From the NCBI RefSeq assembly GCF_002006355.2, contig NZ_CP096981.1, positions 186,001 to 250,000 on the forward strand: a DNA stretch of 64,000 nt. Reading direction: 5' to 3'. Positions 1-8,734 of this stretch are shown in pieces. Origin of the DNA: Clostridium felsineum DSM 794. GTDB lineage: Bacteria; Bacillota; Clostridia; Clostridiales; Clostridiaceae. The notes beneath the pieces were generated by a model. It made no database searches. It was not told the origin of the DNA and saw only the letters and a program-made list of their open reading frames with translations. The translations under genes and the position numbers were made by a program. Positions within the stretch are counted from its first letter, which is position 1. Every line of letters starts with the position of its first letter.

Positions 1-29
1 GTTATAAAACTTATATTTTAAAAAAACAG

Positions 30-58
30 TTTACACTTTGTTTCCTCTAATGTAATAT
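30..58 (+). promoter_or_regulatory. sigma-A promoter of the secreted protein at 108
   Basis: A TTTACA -35 box at 30-35 and a TAATAT -10 box at 53-58 are separated by exactly 17 bases. It lies 50 bases upstream of the 108 start codon. Direct sequence reading; not experimentally supported. Confidence 0.6.
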
Positions 59-107
59 TATAGATAAAGTAAATAATATCACAAAACTTACAATTGGAAG
101 ATAAAAA

Positions 108-536
108 ATGAAAAAAAGATTAACAAGTTTGGTTTTAGGTGGATTAATTGCTGTATCAGCAATAATTGCTCCATACGCATCAGCCAGTGCTGCAACAAGG
201 CAAATAGACTTATCAGGATGGCAGAATGATACTTACACAGTAAGTGCAGTATTAGAAAGAAATGACACAGACAACTATGATTTCACTGCTCCAGTATCAG
301 GAACATATACCTTCACTACAGCTGCATCCTTTGGGAGTAAGGGAATACTTAACGACTTAACAACTAAACAAACCTATATTGACGTTAGTAGTGGTCAGGG
401 TAAAAATTTTCTTATAAGAAAGCACTTAAATCAAGGTGATTCCTGTGATTTAGCAGTTAAGAGCTTTGCTATCGACCCAGCCAGAAGACAATGGGGCTCA
501 TATAGCCTTTTTATAAATATAACACAAGATCATTAA
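108..536 (+). CDS. small secreted protein of unknown function
   Basis: This 142-residue protein starts with a typical Gram-positive signal peptide: lysines at 2-4, a hydrophobic core to about residue 24 and an Ala-Ser-Ala cleavage region around residues 25-29. The mature part is about 113 residues, rich in Thr, Ser, Asp and aromatic residues, and reads as all-beta. The stretch around residues 55-70 (NYDFTAPVSGTYTF) resembles the start of pre-peptidase C-terminal (PPC-like) jelly-roll domains that often ride on secreted enzymes; that resemblance is weak. It is a free-standing gene with its own promoter and terminator, next to a secreted G1-type peptidase, so it may be an exported accessory or adhesive protein. 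The ribosome binding site (GGAAG) is modest. No function can be assigned. Confidence 0.75.
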   Translation: MKKRLTSLVLGGLIAVSAIIAPYASASAATRQIDLSGWQNDTYTVSAVLERNDTDNYDFTAPVSGTYTFTTAASFGSKGILNDLTTKQTYIDVSSGQGKNFLIRKHLNQGDSCDLAVKSFAIDPARRQWGSYSLFINITQDH

Positions 537-572
537 TATATTTCTGGTATAGTACTTAAAATATATACATTA

Positions 573-618
573 CAAAGTATCTAAACTCTACACTTGATGT
601 AGTTTAGATACTTTATTT
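573..618 (+). terminator. intrinsic terminator after the secreted protein
   Basis: Perfect 14-bp stem (574-587 with 601-614) followed by a T-rich tract. Confidence 0.85.
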
Positions 619-694
619 TATTACATCCAATTACAAAACATATTATATAAATATTATAAAAGCTAAAATTATAAGTATTAGTTTTTGTAATTTA

Positions 695-723
695 TTGACA
701 TATTATTTATTAAGAACTATAAT
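695..723 (+). promoter_or_regulatory. consensus sigma-A promoter of the G1 peptidase
   Basis: TTGACA at 695-700 and TATAAT at 718-723 with a 17-base spacer, a perfect consensus match, 37 bases upstream of the start codon. Confidence 0.85.
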
Positions 724-759
724 ATATTAAAAATGTAACTAATTAGGAGGCGTTTATCA

Positions 760-1812
760 TTGATAAACAAACATTTTAAAGTAATTATGTCTTCAATCAT
801 ATTTGCTATGTTGGCATCATCAACAACTTTTGCCAAGCAAATAATAAATTCTACAAATGGTCCAAGCCTAAAAAATAAAGGTCCTGTTATTTTTAATACA
901 AAAAAGCTTAAAACAAATCCAATAATAACTACTAAACAATATACTAAAACCTACCCTAATACAAAAAATACACCACCTAGCACATTTAACCCTTTAACAG
1001 CTACTGATACTGAATTAGATAAATATGGCTTTCCTTCAAGACCTACAGATAAAAAACAATTAGCTCAGTGGGAAAATGCTATGCGTCATGCTAAAAAACA
1101 CGTTTCACTAAAAATTAAGAATTCAAATACAACTCATGGAACATCTCAAAGCCCTAATTGGACTGGATACGTGTGCCAAGGTTCAAGTAATAATAATACT
1201 AAATTTTATCAATCTTGTACTGAGTTTTTTATACCTCAATACAATGGCAGTACCAATGATGACCCAGCAATTTGGACAGGTATAGGTGGCTATAATGGTA
1301 GCTATTCTATTGTACAAGCGGGGGCTGATTTAAATGCTACAGGAAGTCCTTATTCTGGTACTACATATGGTGGAACTACACAATATGAATTTTGGATTGA
1401 GGATTTTCCAGAAAATGTATCATATGCATCAGGTATTCCAATAAAACCAGGAGATGAGGTATTTGTAAATGTAAAATATTCTCCAACCACCCATCAATCA
1501 ACTGCTTACTTTGAAAATGATACAACATCACAATATGGAAGTGTAAATTTTGACGGTACATATTATGATGGTTCAAGCGCAGACTTCGTATGTGAAGCTA
1601 CTGGCTCTCAATATCATGGTAATTGGCCAAGCATAAACTTTGTAGGAAATATGGCATATTATAATTATAATGAATCAACTGGAAAAGGTGATAGTTCTTA
1701 TCTACCATTACTTAATTACGATACAATAAATTTACAATCAGGCAATTATACAGAAGCTGTCCCATCCAGTATTACCAGCAAACTTGGTGGATTTATGATA
1801 AATACTTATTAA
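760..1812 (+). CDS. secreted glutamic endopeptidase, G1 (eqolisin) family
   Basis: A 350-residue exported protein with a signal peptide (residues 1-25, ending TTFA), a Lys/Thr/Asn-rich propeptide to about residue 125 and a beta-sandwich catalytic domain from about 130. The catalytic pair of the eqolisin family is recognisable: Gln186 in SIVQAGAD after the WTGIGG strand, and Glu279 in ADFVCEATG, spaced much as in scytalidoglutamic peptidase. The domain opens with the typical NWTGYV strand. The family is best known from fungi but has bacterial members; it works best at acid pH, which would suit an acid-producing fermenter (inference). Translation begins at a TTG codon, chosen because AGGAGG lies at 745-750, nine bases upstream, and no ATG fits. 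Monocistronic, with its own promoter and terminator. Confidence 0.85.
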   Translation: MINKHFKVIMSSIIFAMLASSTTFAKQIINSTNGPSLKNKGPVIFNTKKLKTNPIITTKQYTKTYPNTKNTPPSTFNPLTATDTELDKYGFPSRPTDKKQLAQWENAMRHAKKHVSLKIKNSNTTHGTSQSPNWTGYVCQGSSNNNTKFYQSCTEFFIPQYNGSTNDDPAIWTGIGGYNGSYSIVQAGADLNATGSPYSGTTYGGTTQYEFWIEDFPENVSYASGIPIKPGDEVFVNVKYSPTTHQSTAYFENDTTSQYGSVNFDGTYYDGSSADFVCEATGSQYHGNWPSINFVGNMAYYNYNESTGKGDSSYLPLLNYDTINLQSGNYTEAVPSSITSKLGGFMINTY

Positions 1813-1866
1813 TTTAAAAACATCAACTTATCTATGTATAACCATAATAATAACCTAACTGAAACG

Positions 1867-1912
1867 CACTACAAATATTAGCTTACTTACTAATACTTGT
1901 AGTGTATTTTTA
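1867..1912 (+). terminator. intrinsic terminator after the G1 peptidase
   Basis: Inverted repeat CACTACAA...TTGTAGTG (1867-1904) with further pairing toward the loop, followed by TATTTTTA. Confidence 0.7.
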
Positions 1913-2003
1913 ATAAAAAATATTCAACTACACTAACACCAAGATTTAACAAGCTCTTTCTAGTTTGATATTCCATAATCAAATCATATATGTACATATT
2001 TAG

Positions 2004-3005
2004 CTATATTAAAGCCTTTTCACCGATTATTGCTATAATAAAAACAATATAGAATATGCCATTAAAGGCTAATCTTTTATCCGATAAACGGTTTCTTTTT
2101 AAACATACCCATAATGAAAAAATTGCTACAAAGGTTACAATAGCTGAAATAATAAGGTATTTATCAAGCAACCAAGGTGTAAACATAATTCCTAAAGAAC
2201 TGGGAACAGTAGCCTGTATCATCATAGAACCACTAATGTTAGAAAGAGCCAACTTCTCTTTTCCTTGCCTTACCCATATAATTGCATTTAAGGTTTCCGG
2301 TAATTCTGTTGCTACGGGACTCAATAATAGAGAAACCATATGAGGGGCCATTCCAAGTGAAATACTAAGTGTACCTAAATTATTTACAAACAGTTGAGAG
2401 CCTATAAAAATAAGAATAAGTGCCCCTATTGTTTGAGTTAAAATCAATAACTTCTTAGGTTGTACATTTTTAGGACTAATTTTTAATGGCTCCAAATCCT
2501 CAGCAATTTCATTATTATCAGCACTCATTTCCCTATAGAAATAAATACCATAGGCTATTAAAAATAAGATTCCAAGCAACGGCTTTACCGTAAAAGCTAT
2601 AAGTCCTAGTGCAATTTTAAATACAAAAATCCACATAAACCAAGCTTGATCCCTTGCTAACTTTTTACCATCACACTTAATACACTCACCAAATTTTCTT
2701 TTATTGCAAAAGACAAATATTCCTATACCAACAACAGCATATGCAATTGTACTTAATACAAGTGGTCCGCCTAATGCAGCACCTATACCTATGTCCTTCT
2801 GCTTTAAGTTAGTTCCAAAGACTACAGCTATAAAGGTTACAATACTTTCAGGAAGTGCTGTACCAAAGGCAGCTAAAACTGAACCTACAGCACTTTGAGA
2901 AATTTTAAAAGCTTTACCCACCCATTCAATCCCGTTTACAAAGAATTCACAGCTAAAGTAAATCAAAAGCGCTGAAAACAGCATAATTAAAATTGTTAAT
3001 ATCAT
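2004..3005 (-). CDS. CaCA-family Na+/Ca2+-type exchanger, probable Mn2+ (or Ca2+) exporter
   Basis: An integral membrane protein of 333 residues with the two inverted alpha-repeats of the Ca2+/cation antiporter family: GTALPES in repeat 1 and ATELPET in repeat 2, each with the acidic residue that binds the cation. A hydrophilic loop in the middle (about residues 125-180) links the halves. The start is set at 3005 (ATG, MILTIL) with AAGGAGA just upstream. The frame stays open 105 bases further, but that extension runs through a riboswitch and its terminator and is not coding. Because a yybP-ykoY Mn2+ riboswitch with an antiterminator logic precedes it, Mn2+ efflux is the most likely role, although the family also handles Ca2+. 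It has its own promoter at 3180-3208. Confidence 0.88.
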   Translation of the reverse strand: MILTILIMLFSALLIYFSCEFFVNGIEWVGKAFKISQSAVGSVLAAFGTALPESIVTFIAVVFGTNLKQKDIGIGAALGGPLVLSTIAYAVVGIGIFVFCNKRKFGECIKCDGKKLARDQAWFMWIFVFKIALGLIAFTVKPLLGILFLIAYGIYFYREMSADNNEIAEDLEPLKISPKNVQPKKLLILTQTIGALILIFIGSQLFVNNLGTLSISLGMAPHMVSLLLSPVATELPETLNAIIWVRQGKEKLALSNISGSMMIQATVPSSLGIMFTPWLLDKYLIISAIVTFVAIFSLWVCLKRNRLSDKRLAFNGIFYIVFIIAIIGEKALI

Positions 3006-3023
3006 ACTCTTTCTCTCCTTAAA

Positions 3024-3072
3024 CAAAAAAATAAAAAAGACCTTCAGTGTACATAAAATACACCAAAAGTCT
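3024..3072 (-). terminator. riboswitch-controlled intrinsic terminator
   Basis: On the minus strand a 14-bp stem (3072-3059 with 3051-3038, including GU pairs) is followed by a long U tract. Its 5' arm (GAGAC...) overlaps the 3' side of the yybP-ykoY aptamer, so ligand binding and termination should be mutually exclusive. Confidence 0.85.
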
Positions 3073-3150
3073 CGTTTCGCATTTTTAGCGGATATTGCCA
3101 GGTTTTTCAAACCACTATGTTGACAATATCTATCAAACTACTCCCTTTTG
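3066..3150 (-). ncRNA. yybP-ykoY family Mn2+ riboswitch
   Basis: Read on the minus strand, the leader contains the family hallmarks in order: AAAAGGGAGTAG at the 5' side, an internal hairpin GATATTGTC/GGCAATATC with the ACATAGTGG...ACCTGGC arms between, then CGAAACGAGAC closing the basal helix. The GAGAC strand is reused as the 5' arm of the terminator at 3024-3072, the usual design in which bound Mn2+ stabilises the aptamer and prevents termination. It lies between a consensus promoter and the exchanger gene. Family identification is by remembered motif pattern, not by a covariance search. Confidence 0.82.
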
Positions 3151-3179
3151 AAGCTAAATAACTTTAATTTTACTTAAGT

Positions 3180-3208
3180 AGTATACTAAAACTCTTTTAA
3201 TATGTCAA
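3180..3208 (-). promoter_or_regulatory. promoter of the Mn2+ riboswitch transcript
   Basis: Minus-strand TTGACA (3208-3203) and TATACT (3185-3180) with a 17-base spacer; transcription would begin about 25 bases before the aptamer and only a few bases downstream of the larA stop codon. Confidence 0.8.
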
Positions 3209-3214
3209 TAATTA

Positions 3215-4501
3215 TCAAATTAGTTTAGGAAGCGTATTAGCTGCCTCAGGCATAAGGGTAATTGTAGCATCCTTGGAATTTGTTTTATAAACTAACTCTA
3301 ACGCCTCCTCTATGGTTTTAACAAGCTTTATATTTGTTCTTTTAACTAATTTATGGTCTAAAGAAGAAACTAAAATTACATTAAATTTATCTGCACCTTC
3401 ACAAAAATAATAGCCAGCATACTTAGAAATACTATACTTTTCTCTAAGATCTCTTTCCCTTTCCTCTGAAGTATCAAAGTTTAAAAACATAGACTGCATC
3501 TCAGCGTCTCCACCAAGTCCATCTCTACATTCAGCTAAAATTACAATTGTTCCATTGTCTTTAGTAGCTTCTCTGGCATTTATCATTATTTTTATAGATT
3601 GGTATAAGTTAATATCTTTTGGATAGCCTCCAGCTGACGCAATAGTAATATCAGATTTTCTAGATATATTAACTCCATCCTTTTCATCTATCATTTTTCT
3701 TCCCTTAGCATGTGCAGATATGTAATTTCCAGCTACTGCACCTACAATAGCACCATCCTTGTCTACCACTACATTAAACATAAAATCAGGTTTTACAAAG
3801 CTTGCTGCCTCTAACATATCTATATGTATTGGATTATTCTCTATATTTCCACAGCGTACGGTTTCATAAGTTCCACCACCAAAATTTTTGCTTAAGGACA
3901 TAGCGTGATTTGCCATTACTGATTCATATGAAGCTATTCCTGGAAGTATGGTCTTCTTTCCTCCGCTAAAGCCTACTAAAAAATGATATACTATTCCTCC
4001 AGTTATAACTATATGATCACAATCTAATGCTATTTTATTTATTGAAACAGGTGTACCATAAGTGGTTTTTCCCAAATATACTAAGTTATTTTTATCAAGA
4101 CAATCATGATCAATTATTTTGAACCTTTTTGAAAGCTCTTTTCCCAAAATCTTTTCATGCTCTTCTTCTGTTTGGCTTCTATGAGTACCTGTAGCTGATA
4201 GAAATATTATATCCTCATCTTTGACACCACCAGCATTTATTTCTTCTACAAGTTTCGGAAGATACTTATCTGTTCTCTGCCATGCCCTTGTCACATCTGG
4301 TACAACTATACAAACAGTCTCACCCTCATGTACTAATTCCTTCAATCTAGCACTATCTATAGGATTTTCTATAGCATCTTTAATAACTTCTTCTTCAGAT
4401 TTTGTAGTTCCAAATTTGTTACTTTTTATTACCCCTATTACGTTTTTTTCATCTACATCAATTTCTAATTTTAAATCTCCATACTTCATTTTTTTGTCCA
4501 T
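3215..4501 (-). CDS. larA: LarA family nickel-dependent lactate racemase (DUF2088)
   Basis: A 428-residue cytoplasmic protein matching the LarA family in length and motifs. The N-terminal domain carries the PDVTRAW segment. The glycine-rich VGFSGGKKTILPG motif holds the lysine that covalently anchors the nickel-pincer nucleotide, and histidines such as H in VYHF and HDCLD are candidates for Ni coordination and catalysis. The enzyme interconverts L- and D-lactate; other family members racemise different 2-hydroxy acids, so the exact substrate is not fixed. The cofactor genes larB, larC and larE are not in this window and must be elsewhere if the enzyme is active. Start ATG 4501 follows AAGGGGG. 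Transcribed alone from the intergenic region shared with the divergent trefoil/Vps62 gene. Confidence 0.9.
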   Translation of the reverse strand: MDKKMKYGDLKLEIDVDEKNVIGVIKSNKFGTTKSEEEVIKDAIENPIDSARLKELVHEGETVCIVVPDVTRAWQRTDKYLPKLVEEINAGGVKDEDIIFLSATGTHRSQTEEEHEKILGKELSKRFKIIDHDCLDKNNLVYLGKTTYGTPVSINKIALDCDHIVITGGIVYHFLVGFSGGKKTILPGIASYESVMANHAMSLSKNFGGGTYETVRCGNIENNPIHIDMLEAASFVKPDFMFNVVVDKDGAIVGAVAGNYISAHAKGRKMIDEKDGVNISRKSDITIASAGGYPKDINLYQSIKIMINAREATKDNGTIVILAECRDGLGGDAEMQSMFLNFDTSEERERDLREKYSISKYAGYYFCEGADKFNVILVSSLDHKLVKRTNIKLVKTIEEALELVYKTNSKDATITLMPEAANTLPKLI

Positions 4502-4691
4502 TGTTTAGCCCCCTTTTAATAAAACATATATACAATTTTATCATATTAAATATAATTTTTACACATAAGTATAAATTCTATAATCATTTTTTTACTTATT
4601 TGACATTTTGGCAATGTATTCTTATGACTAAATAAAAACTACAAGCATATTATATTATTATTTATCATTTAAAATTTGGAGGATATTTATT

Positions 4692-6023
4692 ATGAACACT
4701 ACACATTTAATAGCTTTAAAAACTTGCAGTGGTAACTTTGTATGCGCTGAAGATGGTGGGCATGGAGTAATTATTTCAAATAGAGTTAATATTGATCTTT
4801 GGGAAACCTTTGAAGTTATTAATCTTAAAGAAAATAAGATAGCCTTAAAAACTTGCAGTGGTAATTTTGTATGTACTAAAAATTGTGGTTATGGTGTACT
4901 TACCTCCCTAAGAAATACTATTGGTTCTTGGGAAACCTTTGAAATTATTGATCTTAAAGAAAACAAAATAGCCTTAAAAGCTTGTAATGGAAAATTTGTA
5001 TGTGCTGAAAATCGCGGACATGGTATGCTCACTTCCAATAGGGATAATATAGATCCTTGTGCAACCTTCGAAATCATTGAGCTTAACTCAAATCCGGATG
5101 AACTAAAAGAAATGGTAAAAACATATGCTCCTATAATTTACTTTAATCCAAATGAAGAATATTTTCCAGTTAACGTTGAAGCTTTTTTAAATGGTTCTAG
5201 CATTATAAATGAAAAAGGTGAAATAGTAGCTAATGGAACCGACCTATTATCAGAAACAGAAGTTTTACCTGATAAATTATTAGAAAAAAATATCTACTTA
5301 AAACTCACAGATTCAAATATAAAATATGGAGATATTTCAAATTCAAAATGCTATGTTTCTTTAAATAATAGACACAACGGTCTACACTTAGAAATAAACT
5401 ATTTCATTCTTTATGGTTATAATGATGGTATGCTTAACGTTAAATTTAATGATGCCTCAATTCTTAAAATAGGAGAAAATGAAGGTGTTTGGCAATATAT
5501 AACTATTGTAATAAATACTAATACGGCTGCAATAGAACATATAGATTTAAATCAATATGGAAAAACTAAACAATTTAAACCTGAACAATTAGCCTATGAA
5601 AATAATCATGTAGTTATTTATTCCGCACTTAAATCTCATACTTTTTACAACGAAATCGGTGGAACTTCAGCTAAATATACCTCAGAAGAATTAGGCTTAC
5701 TAAAAACCTCAAAAGATAAAGTTCTGTTTGAATTATATAATAACAATACTTCTCAAGGCATAAGATGGGATACTTCTCTTTCGTCTAATATTATTACTAC
5801 TAATATTAGAAGTATGGAGGTAAAAGAACCTAAATGGTTAAAATTCAATGGCCGATGGGGAAGCGCTTACGATTTAAATGAAAAGGATTTGGAGTTATTA
5901 GATAAAATCTCCACCCTTCCTTATGGCGGAAAAATACTGAATAATCTTATATGGAGTTTTATTCCTTACAATAAAAAAGACCTTAACGGCCCAAATGGAA
6001 TTAAATATAAAATTAATTATTAA
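4692..6023 (+). CDS. fascin-like beta-trefoil plus Vps62-related protein
   Basis: A 443-residue protein without signal peptide or membrane segments. Residues 5-135 are three tandem repeats of about 46 residues, each starting IALK(T/A)C(S/N)GxFVC and ending with a TFE-(V/I)I strand: one complete beta-trefoil of the fascin/actin-crosslinking type, a fold often used to bind glycans or proteins. From about residue 145 (YAPIIYFNPNEEYFPV) to the end it matches the Vps62/DUF946 family, known from fungi, plants and scattered bacteria, with no settled biochemical role. GGAGG upstream supports the ATG. It is a single gene, convergent with the epimerase. A lectin-guided effector or toxin-like protein is conceivable but is inference. 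Confidence 0.75.
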   Translation: MNTTHLIALKTCSGNFVCAEDGGHGVIISNRVNIDLWETFEVINLKENKIALKTCSGNFVCTKNCGYGVLTSLRNTIGSWETFEIIDLKENKIALKACNGKFVCAENRGHGMLTSNRDNIDPCATFEIIELNSNPDELKEMVKTYAPIIYFNPNEEYFPVNVEAFLNGSSIINEKGEIVANGTDLLSETEVLPDKLLEKNIYLKLTDSNIKYGDISNSKCYVSLNNRHNGLHLEINYFILYGYNDGMLNVKFNDASILKIGENEGVWQYITIVINTNTAAIEHIDLNQYGKTKQFKPEQLAYENNHVVIYSALKSHTFYNEIGGTSAKYTSEELGLLKTSKDKVLFELYNNNTSQGIRWDTSLSSNIITTNIRSMEVKEPKWLKFNGRWGSAYDLNEKDLELLDKISTLPYGGKILNNLIWSFIPYNKKDLNGPNGIKYKINY

Positions 6024-6033
6024 AATATACAAA

Positions 6034-6068
6034 TACCTATTTATACTTTTCTAAGGTATAAGTAGGTA
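6034..6068 (-). terminator. hairpin terminator between convergent genes
   Basis: Perfect 13-bp stem (6034-6046 with 6056-6068). The U-rich side is on the minus strand, so it serves mainly the epimerase at 6080. Confidence 0.65.
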
Positions 6069-6079
6069 AAAAACATACA

Positions 6080-7027
6080 TTAATTCAAGTATTTTTGATA
6101 ATTTATAGTATTTCTTATTGCTGTATCTAAGGTATAACTAGGACTATATCCTAACTTTCTTAACTTACTTATATCAGGTACACGTTGAAGTGTCTCTTCA
6201 AAATTGTCATCAAAGGCTTTTTTATATGGCACTAGTTCAATAACAGAATTTGAATTAGTTAGCAGCTTAATTTTATTTGCTAACTGTAAAATGGTTATTT
6301 CTTCAGTACCTCCAATATTGTAGACTTCACCTATTTTACCTTTTTCTAAAACTAATTCTAATCCATTTAAAACGTCTTCTATATATCCAAAGGTGCGAGT
6401 TTGCTGACCATCACCATAAACTTTTAAAGGTTCGTCTTTTAAAGCCCTATTAATAAATGTAGGTACTACCATACCAAAATTGCCAACCTGATAAGGACCA
6501 ATAACATTAAAAAAACGTCCTATTTTAACCTTTACTCCTAGTTCACGATTGTAGGCAAGCGTTAAGTGTTCCTCTGTGAGCTTTGCTACTGAATAAAGCC
6601 AACTTGGCTTCTTACTTGAACCTAAAACATAATCATCTTTTTCATTTACCAGACTACTTTTTATCTTTCCATAAATAGCTGAAGATGAAGCCGCAAAAAT
6701 TTCTTTGTTATATTTATATGCTGCCTCAAGTACATTTTCTGTTCCTAAGTAGCTAACTCTTAAGCAATCTATTCCTTTTAACATGGCAAGTCTTACACCA
6801 ACTACAGCCGCCAGATGAATTACATAATCACATTCCTTTACCAAAGAAAAGACTAAAGCTTTATCTAAAACACTACCTTCTATAACTTCTGCTTTAGTAT
6901 TTTTAAGCCTATCCTTTGAAGTTGATGAAAAGTTATCCAAGACAGTAACCTTATGACCTTTTTCTAATAATCTAAGTGTTAAATTAGTTCCAATAAATCC
7001 TGCACCACCTGTAATTAAATAATGCAT
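6080..7027 (-). CDS. NAD-dependent nucleotide-sugar epimerase/dehydratase (extended SDR)
   Basis: At 315 residues this has the full extended short-chain dehydrogenase layout: Rossmann GGAGFIGTN at residues 7-15, the VLDNFSS nucleotide strand, HLAAVVGV, and a YSVAK catalytic Tyr-x3-Lys near residues 146-150, preceded by the SSSAIYGK segment carrying the catalytic Ser region. A C-terminal sugar-nucleotide domain follows (GDGQQTRTF, YIEDV). It most resembles UDP-glucose 4-epimerases and related UDP-sugar epimerases or dehydratases; the exact sugar cannot be read. It is divergent from the two glycosyltransferases at 7161 and 8735, suggesting a small surface-glycan locus. Confidence 0.85.
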   Translation of the reverse strand: MHYLITGGAGFIGTNLTLRLLEKGHKVTVLDNFSSTSKDRLKNTKAEVIEGSVLDKALVFSLVKECDYVIHLAAVVGVRLAMLKGIDCLRVSYLGTENVLEAAYKYNKEIFAASSSAIYGKIKSSLVNEKDDYVLGSSKKPSWLYSVAKLTEEHLTLAYNRELGVKVKIGRFFNVIGPYQVGNFGMVVPTFINRALKDEPLKVYGDGQQTRTFGYIEDVLNGLELVLEKGKIGEVYNIGGTEEITILQLANKIKLLTNSNSVIELVPYKKAFDDNFEETLQRVPDISKLRKLGYSPSYTLDTAIRNTINYQKYLN

Positions 7028-7160
7028 TTTAATTAAATCTCCTTATTCTTCATTTTGTTATTAAATACAAACACTAAAGTTATTTAGCATATATTAAATT
7101 ATATGAAATTTGAAGTTATCTGTTGCAGAGTAAGTTTAAAATTAATCAGGAGGCTCTTAA

Positions 7161-8711
7161 ATGAATGAATATTATGATAATTACCTACAGCTAGATGAAA
7201 TTTTAAAACAAATAAAGTCTTCCATAGAAAAAAAATCGCCTTATTCTCTTGTACGTTTTGGACATGGAGAAATGCATGTAGTAGCTCATAAAATTTTTCC
7301 TAAGCACAGAAATAGCATTTATTTTGGTTATTATTATAAATATGCTGGTATAACAGATTTAAGCGATGACATTTCACTAAAGTTACTTAATGCTTTAAAA
7401 AAGGCTACTTTAGTTGGATCAGAGGGACATATCTCTTATAATAAAGAGTTATTTGATAAAGTTATAGCTTATTACAATTTACACTTACCTTCTGTATGTA
7501 GTGCTTGGATTGCCCAAGAAATGATTAAATCAAAAAAATTCTTCGATTTACTAAAACCCCTAAAAATTATTATTATAGGAAGGCGAGCAAGAGAAGGCGC
7601 AGAAAAATTTAAAGCTTTAGGAATTGATGTAGTGACTACTATGGGCCATGAAGGCTTCAGCGAGATATCAAATACTATAGATAAGATTTCTAATATAGAT
7701 GATTTTGATATTGCTTTAGTTTCAGCAGGTGTTCCAGCTACAATAATGTGTCCTGATATTGCTGAAAAAACCGGCAAGATTGCCATTGATTTTGGGCACG
7801 CTTTAGATATTTTAATAGATGGTGATAATTTTGATCATGAAAAAAAAGTAGCTACTTTTTACAACAAAATAAATTCAGAAAAGATTAAAAATATAAAGAA
7901 AAGAAATAGTGAACTTACAATTTTTATGCCCTCATTTAATCCAGGCAAATTTTTAAGAACAGCTCTAAAAAGTATCTTTTGGCAGACCCATCAAAACTGG
8001 CGACTAATTTTAGTAGATGACTGCTCTACAGATAACAGCTTAGAAACAGTTAAAGATTTACTTGAAGATCCTAGAATTACATTGATCAAAAATCCTAATA
8101 ATATGGGCCAATCTAAAGCTCAAAATGCAGCACTAGAACTAATAACAACACCCTACTGTGTTCAATTAGATAGTGATGATTGGCTTTTCCCAGATACTTT
8201 AGAAAAATTATTAAATACTTTTAGCACTCAGCCAGAAGACGTTGCAGTTGTTAGTGGTAATTTTATAATCGTAAATACAAATTCTGAAGATTTAAAACGG
8301 GCTTATGATGAAAAAAAAGAGTTTAGTATTCGTAAACGTAAAGGACGATTTTTTAAAGATAAGTATGATTTTTTGGCCTCCAATACTACTTTATGTCCTC
8401 GCTGCTATCGTACAAACGCTTTAAAAAAAGTTGGTGGCTGGCCCACAGATGTTCCATATGAAGGTCGTCACATGGAAGACAGATTAATACTTTTGCGTTT
8501 AGCAGAATATTATAATTTCTATTGGATTGATGAGACCCTTTATGTCCATAGAAGACATAACTCTAACAGTACTAACAATCTAGAAGCTTATAATTATATA
8601 ATTGAATGGGAAGATAGATACGTACTAAAACGTTGGGGTGATAAATACGAGCCTATATTTAAAATAGATGAGGGTGGTTGGAAATATATAGAAAGTATTA
8701 TTCCAAAATAA
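7161..8711 (+). CDS. GT-D / GT2 fusion glycosyltransferase
   Basis: A 516-residue two-domain enzyme. Residues 1-240 match the GT-D (DUF1792) fold: the signature near residue 30 reads SLVRFGHGEM, followed by the YFGYYYKYAG and GHEGFS segments. That domain was first described as a third glucosyltransferase on streptococcal serine-rich repeat adhesins. Residues 250-516 are a GT-A family 2 transferase: TIFMPSFNPG, the VDDCSTDN nucleotide-binding loop, a QLDSDDW DxD-type motif, and the late EDRLILLRL acidic region. A hydrophilic linker (EKIKNIKKRNSE) joins them. AGGAGG precedes the ATG. It is followed after 23 bases by a second GT2 gene, so the two are probably cotranscribed. The acceptor (protein or polysaccharide) is unknown. 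Confidence 0.82.
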   Translation: MNEYYDNYLQLDEILKQIKSSIEKKSPYSLVRFGHGEMHVVAHKIFPKHRNSIYFGYYYKYAGITDLSDDISLKLLNALKKATLVGSEGHISYNKELFDKVIAYYNLHLPSVCSAWIAQEMIKSKKFFDLLKPLKIIIIGRRAREGAEKFKALGIDVVTTMGHEGFSEISNTIDKISNIDDFDIALVSAGVPATIMCPDIAEKTGKIAIDFGHALDILIDGDNFDHEKKVATFYNKINSEKIKNIKKRNSELTIFMPSFNPGKFLRTALKSIFWQTHQNWRLILVDDCSTDNSLETVKDLLEDPRITLIKNPNNMGQSKAQNAALELITTPYCVQLDSDDWLFPDTLEKLLNTFSTQPEDVAVVSGNFIIVNTNSEDLKRAYDEKKEFSIRKRKGRFFKDKYDFLASNTTLCPRCYRTNALKKVGGWPTDVPYEGRHMEDRLILLRLAEYYNFYWIDETLYVHRRHNSNSTNNLEAYNYIIEWEDRYVLKRWGDKYEPIFKIDEGGWKYIESIIPK

Positions 8712-8734
8712 AAAATACAAGTAAGAGGTGTAAA

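Noticed and set aside
1376..1576. Minus-strand ORF in the G1 peptidase
   Set aside because: Shadow of the real gene, no start site; the same holds for similar antisense frames elsewhere.
3006..3110. N-terminal extension of the CaCA exchanger
   Set aside because: It would translate the riboswitch and terminator; ATG 3005 has the proper ribosome binding site.
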